DNA of 64,000 bases from NCBI RefSeq assembly GCF_023051105.1, contig NZ_JALKIL010000013.1, positions 1 through 64,000 on the forward strand, read 5' to 3'. Position numbers and translations under genes: made by a program. Origin of the DNA: Anaerobiospirillum sp. NML120449 (GTDB taxonomy: Bacteria > Pseudomonadota > Gammaproteobacteria > Enterobacterales > Succinivibrionaceae). Position 1 is the stretch's first letter, and each line of letters starts with the position of its first letter. Under the pieces are notes generated by a model. It saw only the letters and a list, made by a program, of their open reading frames with translations. It was not told the DNA's origin and ran no database searches. Of the stretch, positions 56,530 to 64,000 are shown one piece after another.

Positions 56530-57183
56530 CAGAATTTTCCTATAAGTCAGCTTTCCGAAACTGCACCGCCTTATCCTGGCGGTACTGGCTGACTGTACAA
56601 CCTAAACCAAATACTCCAAAGCCGGTCTGTCACGGTTAAGAAGTGACATTGACAGGAACCAGGCAGTGAAGCCCTTTCAATCTCTCTTAGAATTGACAGG
56701 TTCTGTATCACCATATCGATACAAAAACCAAAAGCAGGATATACCTGCAAGCGCCTCAGTATACCACAAGCCCCCAGTTATCAAGCCTTTTAAGCCTTAT
56801 GGCACTGCCGATACGCAGATGTGATCACATCTTAAGCGCACAGGGCCACGGACTGACTGCGCGTCTACGGTGACCGCACTCCCGGAACCGGATCTCCTGC
56901 CTGTCAGGGCCTGTCTGCGCCGCCTGTTGCCCGTCGTGGAGGCTTTCAGCCATAAAGGCTGTGGACTGGCCGCGCGCCCCGGCGGGAAGGCCGGCGCAGC
57001 GCGCTGCGCGCGGGGCAGCTTCATCACCGGTATGAGACTCTCTGGCGACAGGGAATGAAAATGGGGGCCCATAATGACGAAAGGCTCCACGACCGGTGAG
57101 GTCATGAAGCCTTCCTGATGCAGCTCCTGGCCCGGCCTGTGGCAGGCAAAGCCCGTGGCAGTCAGGAGCGATACAGGTCCTTA
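56530..57183. other. Spacer between cheW and the DUF2802 gene
   Basis: 654 bases, mostly GC-rich (GCGCGCTGCGCGC at ~56996). Relatives usually have these genes nearly touching. No gene or clear terminator was seen. Confidence 0.4.
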
Positions 57184-57696
57184 TTAGTTGGAGATGTTGG
57201 CGATGTCCTGCCACTCTTCCTCGGAAAGGAGCTTGTATAAATCGATGAGAATTAAGAGGTCATCATCACGGTTGCATACACCGCAGATGAACTTGGCGCT
57301 CTCCTCGGTACCGACGTTTGGAGTGTCGTCGATATCGGCGGTGTTGAGGTCTACTACCTCGGCAACGGAGTCAACCAGAATGCCCACAACCTGACGCTCA
57401 GACTCGATGATCATGATACGGGTGTTGTCGGTAACCTCTGATGGAGGCAGACCAAAACGCATACGGGTGTCGATAACAGATACTACGTTACCACGCAGGT
57501 TGATAATGCCCAGAACATAGGCAGGAGCACCTGGAACAGGAGCAATGTCGGAGTAACGTAATACTTCACGAACCTGCATTACGTTTACGCCATAGATTTC
57601 CTTGTCCAGCTGGAAGGTAACCCAGCGTAATACCTCACCCTGGTTGTTGTTATCAGGATCGTAAATTGAGGTAGAAGTTGCTGCATCATTAGCCAT
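57184..57696 (-). CDS. cheW: Chemotaxis coupling protein CheW
   Basis: 170 residues from the ATG at 57696; an AGAGGA lies 12 bases upstream, and a TTG further up is not credible. A single CheW SH3-like double-barrel domain links chemoreceptors to CheA kinase. Seen: VTFQLDKEIYGVNVMQVREVL (about 27-47), PGAPAYVLGIINLRGNVVSVID (about 55-76, with the conserved NLRG), ILVDSVAEVV and the final LYKLLSEEEW. The first ~20 residues are a short Asn/Asp-rich tail. Confidence 0.97.
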   Translation of the reverse strand: MANDAATSTSIYDPDNNNQGEVLRWVTFQLDKEIYGVNVMQVREVLRYSDIAPVPGAPAYVLGIINLRGNVVSVIDTRMRFGLPPSEVTDNTRIMIIESERQVVGILVDSVAEVVDLNTADIDDTPNVGTEESAKFICGVCNRDDDLLILIDLYKLLSEEEWQDIANISN

Positions 57697-58297
57697 TTTT
57701 GAAAAATCCTCTAAACACAATCTCCAACCGCGATAACAAGCTGGTGGAGACGAACTGATGATTGCGCAGGGTGCTGCGCACTGGCTACCCGTCAGGCTGA
57801 TTAGTCAGCTCTGGTCTAAAGGCACCTTATCAGTTTGCTTTGACTGTGCCCTCAGGCACAAAACATGTGACCATGCAGACCGCAGTATCAGTCCAGCTGA
57901 AAGTCAATATTCTGATTATATCTTAGTTGCCGGAATTTTACCGGTAATAACGCATAATTTGCAAATCCCTGCGTGCACAACCCGCAAAGTTATCGCTATT
58001 GCGCCCCGGTTCTAGTTACAGGCTGGCCCGGTTTGAACTCCCGACATAAGGCCATATGCCCCTCTGGCAACTAAAGCGTTCAAACAGCCCTGCAGCAGCT
58101 CAGTCACGAGGCTGCAGCACCTCGGCTACGCATCAGCTGAGCTTCGCTGCTGCCAGGCGAACATGCGCATCGCCTGAGCGGCTGACGCGTCCGCATGCGA
58201 CTGACAGCCAGTGCGCGTGTGCCTGATGGCACAAGGCGCTACCGCTGCGGCTGACGGGCCACGGCGCTACCGCTGCGGCTTATGGCCTGAGCCAGTC
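57697..58297. other. Spacer between parP and cheW
   Basis: It contains a duplicated GGCGCTACCGCTGCGGCT at 58236-58280 just after the parP stop, and an AT-richer cheW upstream region (57900-58000). No gene was seen. Confidence 0.4.
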
Positions 58298-60319
58298 TTA
58301 ACGGGCGGCCGGAGCTGTGGCATTTTGGTCGCGCTTATTGCTCTCGGTTTCTTCCTTGGACTTGAGGTTCTTGTAAAGATCCTCAATGTCAGCGCCGGCC
58401 TCAAACAGAGCAATCAGGGACTGAACATGCAGCACGGCGCACTTGTCGGAGGTAACGATACCGGCAAGCCATGGACGGTTGCCTGGAATTTCACGCCACT
58501 TGATCTGAGAGCTGGTAAGAGTACGGTTACCCTCAAGAACATCACAGCCAATGGACCACTCGGTGTTACCAAGGGAAATCAGATATGGATACTTGTCAGG
58601 GCTGTCGTTGATCTCAGGCATAACCCAGCGCAGCGTATCTACGATATTGATCTTGTCGCCACGGACATCGGTAATACCCATAAACCAGGATGGCTTGCCA
58701 AAGAGCTGAGTAATCTTGTCGCATTCGAAAATGCCACCAAGATCGATAAGTGGAACGGCAAAGCGTACGCCCTGTACAAGGAAGAAGAGCACCTGGAACT
58801 GCTCGCCCAGATCGACATTCTTCCACTCGGCAGCAATGGCCTCGAGCTTTTTGGCCATGCGCTCCTGAGCCAGCTGCTGAGGGGTCTTGACCACCTCGGC
58901 CTCCTGCTTTTTGGCAGCCGCAATAACTGGAGCCGGTGCAGCGACAGGAGCTGGTGCGGCAACAGGAGCTGCAACCTCAACGGCAGGAGCCGGTGCGACA
59001 GGGGCCGGGGCAACTTCAACCTTGACCTCTGGTTCGGCCGGGGCAACTTCAACCTTGACCTCAGGCTCGGCCGAGGCAACTTCGACCTTGACCTCAGGCT
59101 CGGCCGGGGCAGCTTCGACCTTGACCTCTGGTTCGGCCGGGGCAACTTCGACCTTGACCTCAGGTTCGGCCGGGGCAACTTCAACCTTGACCTCAGGCTC
59201 GGCCGGGGCAACTTCAACCTTGACCTCAGGCTCGGCCGGGGCAACTTCAACCTTGACCTCTGGCTGCTCGGTCTTTACTGCTGTTTCAGCGTCGGTGTCG
59301 ACCTCAACTGTTGCCAGCAGGCGCTGGAGGCTGTCTGAATCTGCAGGAGTTGCGTACTCAAGAGTAGACTCTTCGGTACGGGTATGAGTAACAGGCTGTG
59401 GCTGAGGCTCTGGAACTGCAGAGCTGCCTGCTGATGCAGCAAGGGCGGCCTGAGCGGCGGCGGCGGCTGACTCAGCAGATGATGCCGATGCCAGAGTGGC
59501 TGCGGCTGCTGCGTATTCTGCAGCGGCTTCAGCTGCTGCAGCTGCAGTATCCTGATTGATACTGTCTGAAGATGAAGCAGATAAGGTGGACTGGGCCTGA
59601 ATATTTTGATGAGTTACAGCTGGCTGTGGAGCAGAGTCAGGCATTGGCACCGGATCTTTGTGCATTTGCAGGCCTTCTCTGAGAGCCTCTTCAGGACTCA
59701 TGCCCTGAGCCTCTCTCATGGCTGCCTCTCGGGCCATTTCGCTCTGAACGGCAGCAAGCTCACTTTCAGCACGGGCGACAAGGGCACTGTGTACTGAAGT
59801 TGCAACAGCTGCAGCTGCGGCGGCACTAGGAGCGTCCTCGGCTTCAGTTACGGCCTGAGCCGCTTCAGCGGCCTCTGATGCAGAGCGGGCTGCCTCGGCT
59901 GCGGCAGCGGCTGCAGCAGCAGCTTCAGCGGCAGCACGGGCTGCTGCAGCGCGTTCAGCCATGGCTGTTAAGGATACAGGACCACCCAGCACAGGATCGG
60001 CAGGAGGCGGGGCCAGCTCAGGATCAATGGCTCCCATGGCATCCATGGTGTGCTGCTCGGCAGCGGTAAACGGTGCTTCTGGCTCAGGAGTTTCTTCGGC
60101 AGCTGCGCTGTGACCGGAATGGATGGCGGCATTGGCACTTTGCAATACCTGCCTGTTGGACTCAGCACTGTATGCTGACTCCTGCGCAGGTACGGCTGCG
60201 AGATCTCCAGCCTCTGACTGGATTTCACCGTCGAATTCCTGGTCATCTACATCAGCCAGCATTTGCTGGAAGTAGGCGATTAGAGTCTCCTCTTCGCGAT
60301 CGTGATGACTTGCTGACAT
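58298..60319 (-). CDS. ParP-like scaffold with CheW-type domain and 11-residue repeats
   Basis: 673 residues from the ATG at 60319 with a strong AAGGAG site; the frame is open 50 codons further but without one. ParP proteins tie ParC and chemosensory arrays to the cell pole. The N-terminus SHHDREEETLIAYFQQML is ParP-like. A ~430-residue Ala/Glu/Pro-rich middle includes eight EVKVEVAPAEP repeats. The C-terminal ~190 residues form a CheW-like array-integration domain (QVLFFLVQGVRFAVPLIDLG, WFMGITDVRGDKINIVDTLR, LAGIVTSDKCAVLHV). The order ParA-ParP-CheW-DUF2802 supports the call. The length is well above usual ParP. Confidence 0.88.
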   Translation of the reverse strand: MSASHHDREEETLIAYFQQMLADVDDQEFDGEIQSEAGDLAAVPAQESAYSAESNRQVLQSANAAIHSGHSAAAEETPEPEAPFTAAEQHTMDAMGAIDPELAPPPADPVLGGPVSLTAMAERAAAARAAAEAAAAAAAAAEAARSASEAAEAAQAVTEAEDAPSAAAAAAVATSVHSALVARAESELAAVQSEMAREAAMREAQGMSPEEALREGLQMHKDPVPMPDSAPQPAVTHQNIQAQSTLSASSSDSINQDTAAAAAEAAAEYAAAAATLASASSAESAAAAAQAALAASAGSSAVPEPQPQPVTHTRTEESTLEYATPADSDSLQRLLATVEVDTDAETAVKTEQPEVKVEVAPAEPEVKVEVAPAEPEVKVEVAPAEPEVKVEVAPAEPEVKVEAAPAEPEVKVEVASAEPEVKVEVAPAEPEVKVEVAPAPVAPAPAVEVAAPVAAPAPVAAPAPVIAAAKKQEAEVVKTPQQLAQERMAKKLEAIAAEWKNVDLGEQFQVLFFLVQGVRFAVPLIDLGGIFECDKITQLFGKPSWFMGITDVRGDKINIVDTLRWVMPEINDSPDKYPYLISLGNTEWSIGCDVLEGNRTLTSSQIKWREIPGNRPWLAGIVTSDKCAVLHVQSLIALFEAGADIEDLYKNLKSKEETESNKRDQNATAPAAR
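59010..59273 (-). repeat. Eight 33-bp in-frame repeats in parP
   Basis: The 11-residue unit PEVKVEVAPAE is repeated about eight times with only V/A and P/S changes. The regular Pro/Glu/Lys/Val pattern suggests a stiff extended linker. Confidence 0.9.
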
Positions 60320-61017
60320 CCAAACACTCCTTGAGTGATCCCCTCGGGGATCTCCGAAAGTAAAGCTGTTTCCGGGATTGCTAATCCCTGCAGTCATGAA
60401 AATCTGGTCCAAGATTCCTGACTGGAAAACTGTTCTGTTGTATTGCTCAGGGCTCATCAGGCCCTGCATTCAAGCTCTTTAAGGCAGCCTGACTGCCATG
60501 GTGGTGCTCATGCGCTGTCCCGATACTGTCAGGAAAACTCCTGAGATGACAGTTACCGGACCGCTGCTGCAACAGCCGCAGGCACCAGCTTCAAAGCTGT
60601 GTGAATCTGATTTTCGCCGTCACAGATCTCAGGAGGTAACCAGCAGATCTGTGCAATTTTGTCCATGTCCCACTGACGTGGGTGATTGCCCTGTGCCCCC
60701 ATAAAATGCGCCCTGTGCATTGCCCTGCTCTGACATTGCGCCACCGCCGCTTTGCGGCGCGGCATAGCTGCCGGGTTGCTGTGCCTGTTGGCCCCCGCCG
60801 GGCTGCGTACTCTGCACTTTGCAGCGTTCTGCACATTGCCGGGTGCAACCCACTTTGCTGCGTACACTGCGCTTTGCTGCTTGCCCTGCGCATTGAAGAG
60901 TGCCATAAGCCTTGCTGCGTGGACAGACTCTATGAGGCAAGAGTCATTCAGGGATCAGGAGAGGCTTGAGGTCAGCAGGTATGAGACATGCCGTTATGCG
61001 CTCAGTCCCCTGCCAGG
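60320..61017. other. Spacer between parC and parP
   Basis: About 700 bases with GCGCTTTGC/GCAGCG simple sequence at 60740-60900. No gene was seen. The parP promoter could not be assigned. Confidence 0.4.
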
Positions 61018-61869
61018 TCAGATCTGTGCTGGCATGTACTGGAGACGCTCGACCATCTCCATAAGTCTTGGGGTAACTTTCTGAGGGCTGCGCTCGAGCT
61101 CCTGCTCTACCAGGTTCTTAAGCAGACGGTGGTAGGCGACGGCGCCCTGGCGGGTCTCATCCATAAGCGGCAGTGGCAGACGCTTTGCAGATGACTCACG
61201 GAAAGACACATCAACAGGAATGCTCTCCTGCCAGATATGATCACTGTAGTGAGTCTTAAGATAGCTCAGGCTCTGTACTGAGGCCTTGGTACGACGGTCG
61301 TACATGGTAGGAACAATAAGGTATTCAAAATGAACGCTCTTATTGGCACGCTGCATGACGGTAAAGGTTCTGACCATGCCCTCGAGGCCCTTGAGAGCAA
61401 GGAACTCAGTCTGGGTTGGAACAATAATGGTGGAGCTGGCTACCAGAGCATTAACCATAAGAGCGCCCAGAACTGGAGGACAGTCGACCAGGACTACGTC
61501 ATAGCAGTCTTCAATCATCTTGAGAGAGCGGGCCAGAATACGACCTACACCCTGGCGGCCTGACAGATGGCGGTCAATGGTGGCCAGAGTCATGGAGGCG
61601 GCAATGAGATCCAGACCGTCATGAGGAGTATGAGTGATACAGCCAAGAATGCCCTCACGAGTGAGATCCTTCATGGCATACAGATCAAAGAGATTATTCT
61701 GCTCGAGCCTGTCGTCCTCATAACCAAGATATGAGGTCAGGGAGGCATGAGGGTCGGTATCGACCACCAGTACGCGGAGCTTTTCTTTATGCAACCAGCC
61801 AGCGAGTGTTGCCACCGTGGTTGTCTTGCCCACACCACCCTTCTGACTTGCAACTGCCCAAACTAACAC
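61018..61869 (-). CDS. ParA/Soj-type ATPase of the chemotaxis cluster (ParC-like)
   Basis: 283 residues. GTG start with AGGAG six bases upstream. A deviant Walker A (KGGVGKTT, 10-17), Asp37/Asp39 of Walker A' (VVDTDPHASLT) and Walker B VVLVDCPP identify a MinD/ParA ATPase. Standing between a stator gene and parP, it is the ParC type that recruits chemotaxis arrays to the pole and secures their inheritance, not a plasmid or chromosome partitioning ParA. No parB follows. Confidence 0.93.
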   Translation of the reverse strand: MLVWAVASQKGGVGKTTTVATLAGWLHKEKLRVLVVDTDPHASLTSYLGYEDDRLEQNNLFDLYAMKDLTREGILGCITHTPHDGLDLIAASMTLATIDRHLSGRQGVGRILARSLKMIEDCYDVVLVDCPPVLGALMVNALVASSTIIVPTQTEFLALKGLEGMVRTFTVMQRANKSVHFEYLIVPTMYDRRTKASVQSLSYLKTHYSDHIWQESIPVDVSFRESSAKRLPLPLMDETRQGAVAYHRLLKNLVEQELERSPQKVTPRLMEMVERLQYMPAQI

Positions 61870-62035
61870 TGATAACTCCTGAAATTAATTAAAACCAAGG
61901 TCGATGACTTATGCACGGGCCAGTCGGCCCAGGTTATTGAGTTTCTCTTATCGCAAACGCGGCTGCAGCAGGCTCTGCCTGCACTGCCTGCCACTGCAGC
62001 ACGGCTGCAGCAGCTTATGAAGCGGCTACAACGCC

Positions 62036-62230
62036 GCCTGTGGAGCGCCAATGATGCGGCTATGACGCAGCCTGTGGAGCACCTGTGACGCGGCTATGAC
62101 GCAGCCTGTGGAGCACCTGTGACGCGGCTATGACGCGCCTGTGGAGCGCCAATGATGCGGCTATGACGCGGCCTGTGGAACGCCTGTGGAGCACCTGTGA
62201 CGCGGCCTGTGGAGCGGCTATGACGCGGTT
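62036..62230. repeat. 34-bp tandem repeats, five or more units
   Basis: GCCTGTGG begins units at 62036, 62070, 62104, 62137 and 62171, with a shorter 11-base step and a further partial unit following. The core is GGAGCACCTGTGACGCGGCT. Confidence 0.85.
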
Positions 62231-62839
62231 TAAGGCGCGGCTCTGGCGCTTGTGGCATTCCTGGTGACTTTCGGACCTGATGTCCGTGCCACGCTCTGAT
62301 GCCTGTGTAATGGTATTGCCAGGGATACTGTCACATATGCATATTCACAGCCTTGAGTCTGCGCTTTGGATCACGCAGGGCCTATTTTAACAATATCGGC
62401 CTGATACTAGCGCCCCATTGCCCATAAAGATCAAAAAAATCGCCTGTCCTGATACTCCTTGACCTGAAAGCTGGTACACGTTGATTGTCTTAACAGGCTT
62501 AGGTCACACAGATACGGGCTCAGGCAAGGATGCACAACCGGCCCTGCAGCCCGGTAAGACGGAAGCTGCAGCTATTGGGCCGCTCGGACCGCTCCTCTGA
62601 GCACCTGCTGGTGCAGGTGACAAGTCCGGCCTGAGCCTGTGAGCCGCCTCAGCGGCCAGCCGGTGTATGTCCAGGCGGGATTTTGGTGCAGCGCCTGGGC
62701 TGCACAGTGGAAACAGATTTAGGATGGAGGGAAAGGTACTGGCATGTCACAGCGCAAATCAGCTGCATGCTCAGACCGGTGCTGAGAATAAAGTTGACAG
62801 AACTCTGGCCACGACTGCCACTGATACACATGCGTCCAT

Positions 62840-63001
62840 GAGGCGACTGCCTGATGGCCTGGTGCCGGGTGGAGCAAGCCGTGTGGCGCATGCTGAGACG
62901 ACGGTGGCGACTGCCCGATGGCCTGGTGCAACGCGGCGCCAGCCGTGTGGCGCATGCCGCCACGGCTGTGGCGGCTGCCCTATGGCCAGGTGCCCGGTGG
63001 C
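62840..63001. repeat. 64-bp tandem repeats, about 2.5 units
   Basis: CTGCCTGATGGCC, CTGCCCGATGGCC and CTGCCCTATGGCC start at 62847, 62911 and 62975, separated by GCAAGCCGTGTGGCGCATGC-like sequence. Confidence 0.85.
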
Positions 63002-63050
63002 ATAAGCAGGCCCGCAGCCAGTCAAAGTGCTGTCAACTGTACTCTAAACA

Positions 63051-63077
63051 CAAAGGGCGCTGCCTTGCGGCAGCGCC
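63051..63077 (-). terminator. Terminator of the motD/motB gene
   Basis: On the minus strand GGCGCTGCC, GCAA loop, GGCAGCGCC, then CTTTGTG. It starts 22 bases after the stop codon. Confidence 0.7.
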
Positions 63078-63098
63078 TGTTGAAAGGGCTGAATGTGA

Positions 63099-64000
63099 TT
63101 ACTCACCCTGTTGATCGAAAGGCAGACCTACATCACCATTTGGTGGTGGGACTTCCTCCGGAACAGCCTCGTCTACAGCACCAGCATCAGGACCAAGAGG
63201 CTCGGCCTTGAATGATACTGAACCGTCAGTATTGGACTGGAAGCTGAAGCCGCCCTGACCGGCACGGCGGGTCGGAATAATACGATCGCTGTTGCCTGGT
63301 ACGATAGCCAGAGTTTCAGGCTTTAAGGCCTCACGGGAGATGGCAATAACTACTCTGCGGTTCTGAGCACGACCAGCGCGGGTTGCGTTGGAGTAGAAAG
63401 GAGAGTACTGACCGAAAGCCTCTGCAGCCAGACGCTTAGGATCGATGCCATTAGTCTCCAGTTCCTGCAGTACATTGATGGCGCGGCGTGATGACAGCTC
63501 CCAGTTGTTGCCGTAGATAGCACTTGGAACAAAGGTGTTGTCAGTATAACCACGTACACGAACGTAGTTGTTCACATCCTTAAGGGCATTGGCAATGGTG
63601 GCAATGACCGGACGGGAACGGGTCAGAATGGAGGCTGAGTTGTTGGCAAACAGCAGTGATGAGGAAATGTTGATGGTGATCCAGTTAGGGTCATGCTCAA
63701 CAATAATCTCGTTGTTTAAGCCTTCATCATTAATGGTCTCGGAAATGGAGCGCATTAAGGAGTCAAAAGGCTGGCCGCTTGGGTTTTCACCCTCAAGCTC
63801 GCTCTCGGCTGGGCCAATACCGCCTTCACCGGTTTCATCGAGCTTGCCGCCGGCAGTCATACCGGAGCTGCGGTCGGTTTCTTCGTCTGGAGTTACATTG
63901 GTCTTGGAGCCGGCTGTTGGCTTGCTGACCTCAGATACGTCCAGATCACCCTGAGTAATGGCCTCAGCATCTTCATCAGAGTTGGAGGTCTGCTCGGTAG
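63099..64000 (-). CDS. MotD/MotB-family flagellar stator protein (N-terminus outside window)
   Basis: At least 299 residues visible; the frame stays open through base 64000, so the start and the N-terminal membrane helix with the proton-conducting Asp lie beyond the edge. An internal ATG at 63860 is not the true start. Visible: an acidic plug/linker region, then the OmpA-type peptidoglycan-binding domain (SSLLFANNSASI, RVRGYTDN, NNWELSSRRAINVLQELE, GRAQNRRVVI) anchoring the stator to the wall, then an unusual ~65-residue C-terminal Pro/Asp/Glu-rich tail. Position before parC points to MotD; MotB cannot be excluded. Confidence 0.9.
   Translation of the reverse strand, partial: TEQTSNSDEDAEAITQGDLDVSEVSKPTAGSKTNVTPDEETDRSSGMTAGGKLDETGEGGIGPAESELEGENPSGQPFDSLMRSISETINDEGLNNEIIVEHDPNWITINISSSLLFANNSASILTRSRPVIATIANALKDVNNYVRVRGYTDNTFVPSAIYGNNWELSSRRAINVLQELETNGIDPKRLAAEAFGQYSPFYSNATRAGRAQNRRVVIAISREALKPETLAIVPGNSDRIIPTRRAGQGGFSFQSNTDGSVSFKAEPLGPDAGAVDEAVPEEVPPPNGDVGLPFDQQGE

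Larger units (their letters stand above)
61870..63098. other. 1.2-kb spacer between motD and parC with two tandem arrays
   Basis: It contains 34-bp repeats at 62036-62230, 64-bp repeats at 62840-63001 and the motD terminator at 63051-63077. No gene was seen. Confidence 0.5.

Noticed and set aside
57975-58060. tRNA-like GGTTTGAACTCCC stretch
   Set aside because: No acceptor, D or anticodon stems could be folded around it.
58211-59338. 375-codon plus-strand frame with FNLDLR-type repeats
   Set aside because: Antisense to parP; the repeats are the complement of EVKVEVAPAEP.
61018-61869. Plasmid or chromosome partitioning parA
   Set aside because: No parB or parS nearby; the position between motD and parP identifies the chemotaxis type.
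63099-63860. Complete 253-residue gene from the ATG at 63860
   Set aside because: The frame stays open to base 64000 and stator proteins need an N-terminal membrane helix, so the gene is cut by the window edge.

Overview
The window is bacterial chromosome from a polarly flagellated gammaproteobacterium. The best guide is the right end, where five minus-strand genes stand in the order motD/motB (cut by the window edge), ParA-type ATPase (parC), CheW-domain scaffold (parP), cheW, DUF2802 protein. This is the order seen in Vibrio, Shewanella, Aeromonas and Pseudomonas polar chemotaxis clusters. Very Ala/Ser/Asp-rich reading frames, long tandem-repeat-filled spacers, an AspT/YidE-type exporter and sugar genes (lacZ, mglB) make an Aeromonadales / Succinivibrionaceae-type anaerobe plausible, but that assignment is inference.

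Layout. (1) 1-2170: an AT-richer block with a phage-tail-like gene whose C-terminus has the features of a diversity-generating-retroelement (DGR) target. Its 5' part lies in another frame. No reverse transcriptase or template repeat is visible. (2) 2.5-8 kb: a small Cys-rich membrane peptide, a cold-shock-like/YbjQ-like/membrane fusion, a DUF3261-like lipoprotein and nadA. (3) 8.3-22.7 kb: one uninterrupted 13.5-kb frame encoding a giant acidic protein of about 4,500 residues, with a small gene translationally coupled behind it. (4) 23-40 kb: a chemoreceptor, lacZ, a DUF3298-like exported protein, a deoxyinosine-type DNA glycosylase, a YbaK-type tRNA-editing protein, a membrane protein, a GNAT enzyme and the AspT/YidE exporter. 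(5) 41-51 kb: an AraC regulator with an inserted cupin domain, twin GNAT genes, a galactose-binding protein, anmK, a membrane-anchored metallophosphoesterase with a long tail, and a small unknown. (6) 51.4-64 kb: the chemotaxis/polarity cluster, in which the DUF2802 protein has grown to 1,695 residues and ParP carries eight 11-residue repeats.

The genes do not form one pathway. Most are single transcription units with their own hairpin terminators. The clearest functional group is the chemotaxis cluster: ParC and ParP place chemosensory arrays at the pole, CheW couples receptors to CheA, MotD is a stator protein, and the receptor at 23-25 kb would feed into it. Spacers are long (0.3-2.3 kb) and many carry private tandem repeats with 26- to 64-bp units. 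No rRNA, tRNA, CRISPR array, insertion sequence or origin was recognised.

The two most notable items are the DGR-type variable gene at the left edge and the two outsized acidic proteins (about 4,504 and 1,695 residues).
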